Assembly: GCA_022539475.1 (NCBI GenBank)
Contig: VCMS01000023.1
Span: 62,001-126,000 of the forward strand
Source: Gracilaria domingensis
Lineage: Eukaryota; Rhodophyta; Florideophyceae; Gracilariales; Gracilariaceae
DNA: 64,000 nucleotides
Direction of reading: 5' to 3'
Notes under the pieces: generated by a model
Database searches by the model: none
What the model was told of the DNA's origin: nothing
The model's input: only the letters and a program-made list of their open reading frames with translations
Position numbers and translations under genes: made by a program
Part shown: positions 63,801-64,000 of the stretch, piece by piece
Numbering within the stretch: position 1 is the stretch's first letter
Layout: the number at the start of each line of letters is the position of its first letter

Positions 63801-64000
63801 GTTCTCTCAGCACAAGTAACATGGTTCTTTTCGACAAGGAAGGTCGCATTCGAAAATATGATTCTCCCCAGGAGATCATAAAAGGGTTTTACGGAACTCG
63901 ATATGAACTCTACGAGAAGAGGCGATTGTATATCCTTCAAGAGCTTAGGAAAGAACTGCTTCGACTCGACAACAAACAGAGATTCATTCTAATGGTTGTA
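60893..64000 (+). CDS. TOP2: DNA topoisomerase II, N-terminal 1036 residues
   Basis: The frame opens at ATG 60893 and is still open at the right edge with no intron. GHKL ATPase: EHILLRPDTYVGS, LYKIFDEILVNAADHKQRDP, NNGSGIPIEVHKKEKVYVPE, GGRNGFGAKLANIFSTEF. Toprim: LTEGDSAASLAISGL (Glu445) and MADQDHDGSHIKGLVINFF (Asp524, Asp526, Asp528 bind Mg). Cleavage domain: SIMDGLKPSQRKVLYGCF and SPRYIFTMLAPIARALF, with the DNA-linking Tyr at residue 782. The sequence ends in the coiled-coil region (KELLRLDNKQRFILMVV). The C-terminal regulatory tail lies outside. It decatenates and relaxes nuclear DNA. Confidence 0.97.
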   Translation, partial: MALRVSNSANTIPRGRKTVEQTFTKLTQLEHILLRPDTYVGSAECVQEQVWVWDDDSKSMVYKQITYPPGLYKIFDEILVNAADHKQRDPKMNSIKVEIDAENQTISVWNNGSGIPIEVHKKEKVYVPELIFGNLLTSSNYDDEEKKVVGGRNGFGAKLANIFSTEFVVETADAERAKRYKQVFRNNMSEKEDPVIRSNAKKESYTKITFSPDLPRFGVTCLDSDIISLLKKRVYDIAGVNPSLKVYLNGNRIPIKTFKDYVNLYQSEQSSSAIFHERVSDRWEVAITASDGELSQVSFVNSIWTMKGGTHVTHVADQIVSRVAEHISKKNKGLKVKPSQIKSHLSLFINCLIENPAFDSQTKETLTTKPSKFGSKWQFSEDLAKKVVKSKIIDNITAFAQFKQSKELSKTDGGKKARVLGVKKLEDANKAGGREASKCTLILTEGDSAASLAISGLSVVGRDYYGVFPLRGKLLNVRDAKHKQIMDNQEINNLKKILGLQHNKKYCSETVKSLRYGHVLIMADQDHDGSHIKGLVINFFDHFWPSLLHVDGFLQEFITPIMKATKTVGRNKLERVFFTVAEYKEWQDGAEGMSKGWMTKYYKGLGTSTNQEAKEYFSNLERHQLSFTHQGEDDRAMIDLAFNKHRVSDRKEWLSSFAPGTFFNHEEDQLNYTNFVNKELILFSLADNARSIPSIMDGLKPSQRKVLYGCFMRRNFKREIKVLQLAGFVTEKAVYHHGDSIFPTIVSMAQDFVGSNNVNLLVPAGQFGTRLQGGKDAASPRYIFTMLAPIARALFPKQDDPLLSYLKDEGTVIEPSWYCPIIPLVLVNGSEGIGTGWSSSIPCYNPHDLIRSVRLLLNDEPLEDLRPWYRGFNGSIVPVENSKSFDVYGTLRRSQDTFRIEELPVRTWTSSYKEFLESQTLGFPNAKNPFVREFQDNSTENKVCFTFTATPEALSELSTPAAYKKLKISGSLSTSNMVLFDKEGRIRKYDSPQEIIKGFYGTRYELYEKRRLYILQELRKELLRLDNKQRFILMVV

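Overview
The window looks like nuclear DNA of a red alga (Rhodophyta). The clearest sign is a nuclear gene for the photosystem II subunit PsbM, carrying a spliced N-terminal plastid-targeting leader; PsbM is plastid-encoded in green lineages and glaucophytes but, as far as I recall, missing from red algal plastid genomes. Four likely plastid proteins (PsbM, a small putative thylakoid protein, uroporphyrinogen-III synthase, DHQ dehydratase/shikimate dehydrogenase) carry the tripeptide AFV within their first six residues, which fits the Phe-based plastid targeting described for red algae and glaucophytes. There is no signal-peptide part in these leaders, so the plastid looks primary. The species cannot be named from the sequence.

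Genes are compact, mostly single-exon, on both strands, separated by 0.2-1.6 kb. I resolved nine spliceosomal introns in eight genes (67-430 nt). All are GT-AG with GTAAG or GTACGT donors, and all contain CTAAC as a probable branch point.

Layout: 1-4739 (-) N-terminal 1579 codons of VPS13; 5736-8474 (+) V-ATPase subunit a; 8670-10346 (-) HAT/TPR protein like HCF107/MBB1; 10933-11657 (+) small P-loop kinase; 11786-12359 (-) psbM, divergent from a small putative thylakoid protein at 12921-13357 (+); 13560-14264 (-) Ser-rich protein; 14904-15824 (-) uroporphyrinogen-III synthase; 16919-17947 (-) SpoU RNA methyltransferase; 18956-20323 (+) protein with a 19-unit hexapeptide repeat; 20327-21813 repeats and a broken retrotransposon RNase H; 22058-25195 (-) alanyl-tRNA synthetase; 26834-28411 (+) F-box-like protein; 29021-30761 (-) DHQ dehydratase/shikimate dehydrogenase; 31981-34269 (+) TMCO4-like membrane hydrolase; 35113-36647 (+) GT61-like glycosyltransferase with a frame break; 37364-38236 (-) BPA1-like RRM protein; 38748-39938 (-) NUP43-like WD40; 40506-41156 (+) YEATS protein; 41835-43502 (-) N-carbamoylputrescine amidase with an unusual zinc-ribbon tail; 44618-48557 (-) RPB2; 49381-50883 (+) SMARCD/SWP73; 51695-52690 (+) degenerate Clp-type AAA+ domain; 53203-54087 (-) SRPBCC-like protein; 54596-55357 (-) possible SNF7/CHMP protein; 56304-56729 (+) mS33; 58126-58701 (+) unknown; 59198-60086 (-) eIF5A; 60893-64000 (+) topoisomerase II, 3' end outside.

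Most genes are unrelated housekeeping functions: transcription and chromatin (RPB2, SMARCD, YEATS, TOP2), translation (AlaRS, eIF5A, mS33, SpoU), membrane traffic and acidification (VPS13, V-ATPase), plastid biogenesis (PsbM, HCF107-like, HemD, shikimate enzymes). The items most worth a second look are a dense cluster of perfect palindromes with exactly one unpaired central base (31028-31737, with relatives elsewhere), the amidase-zinc-ribbon fusion, the D1-only Clp protein lacking key ATPase residues, a repeated hairpin element with a compensatory stem change, and the psbM divergent pair.
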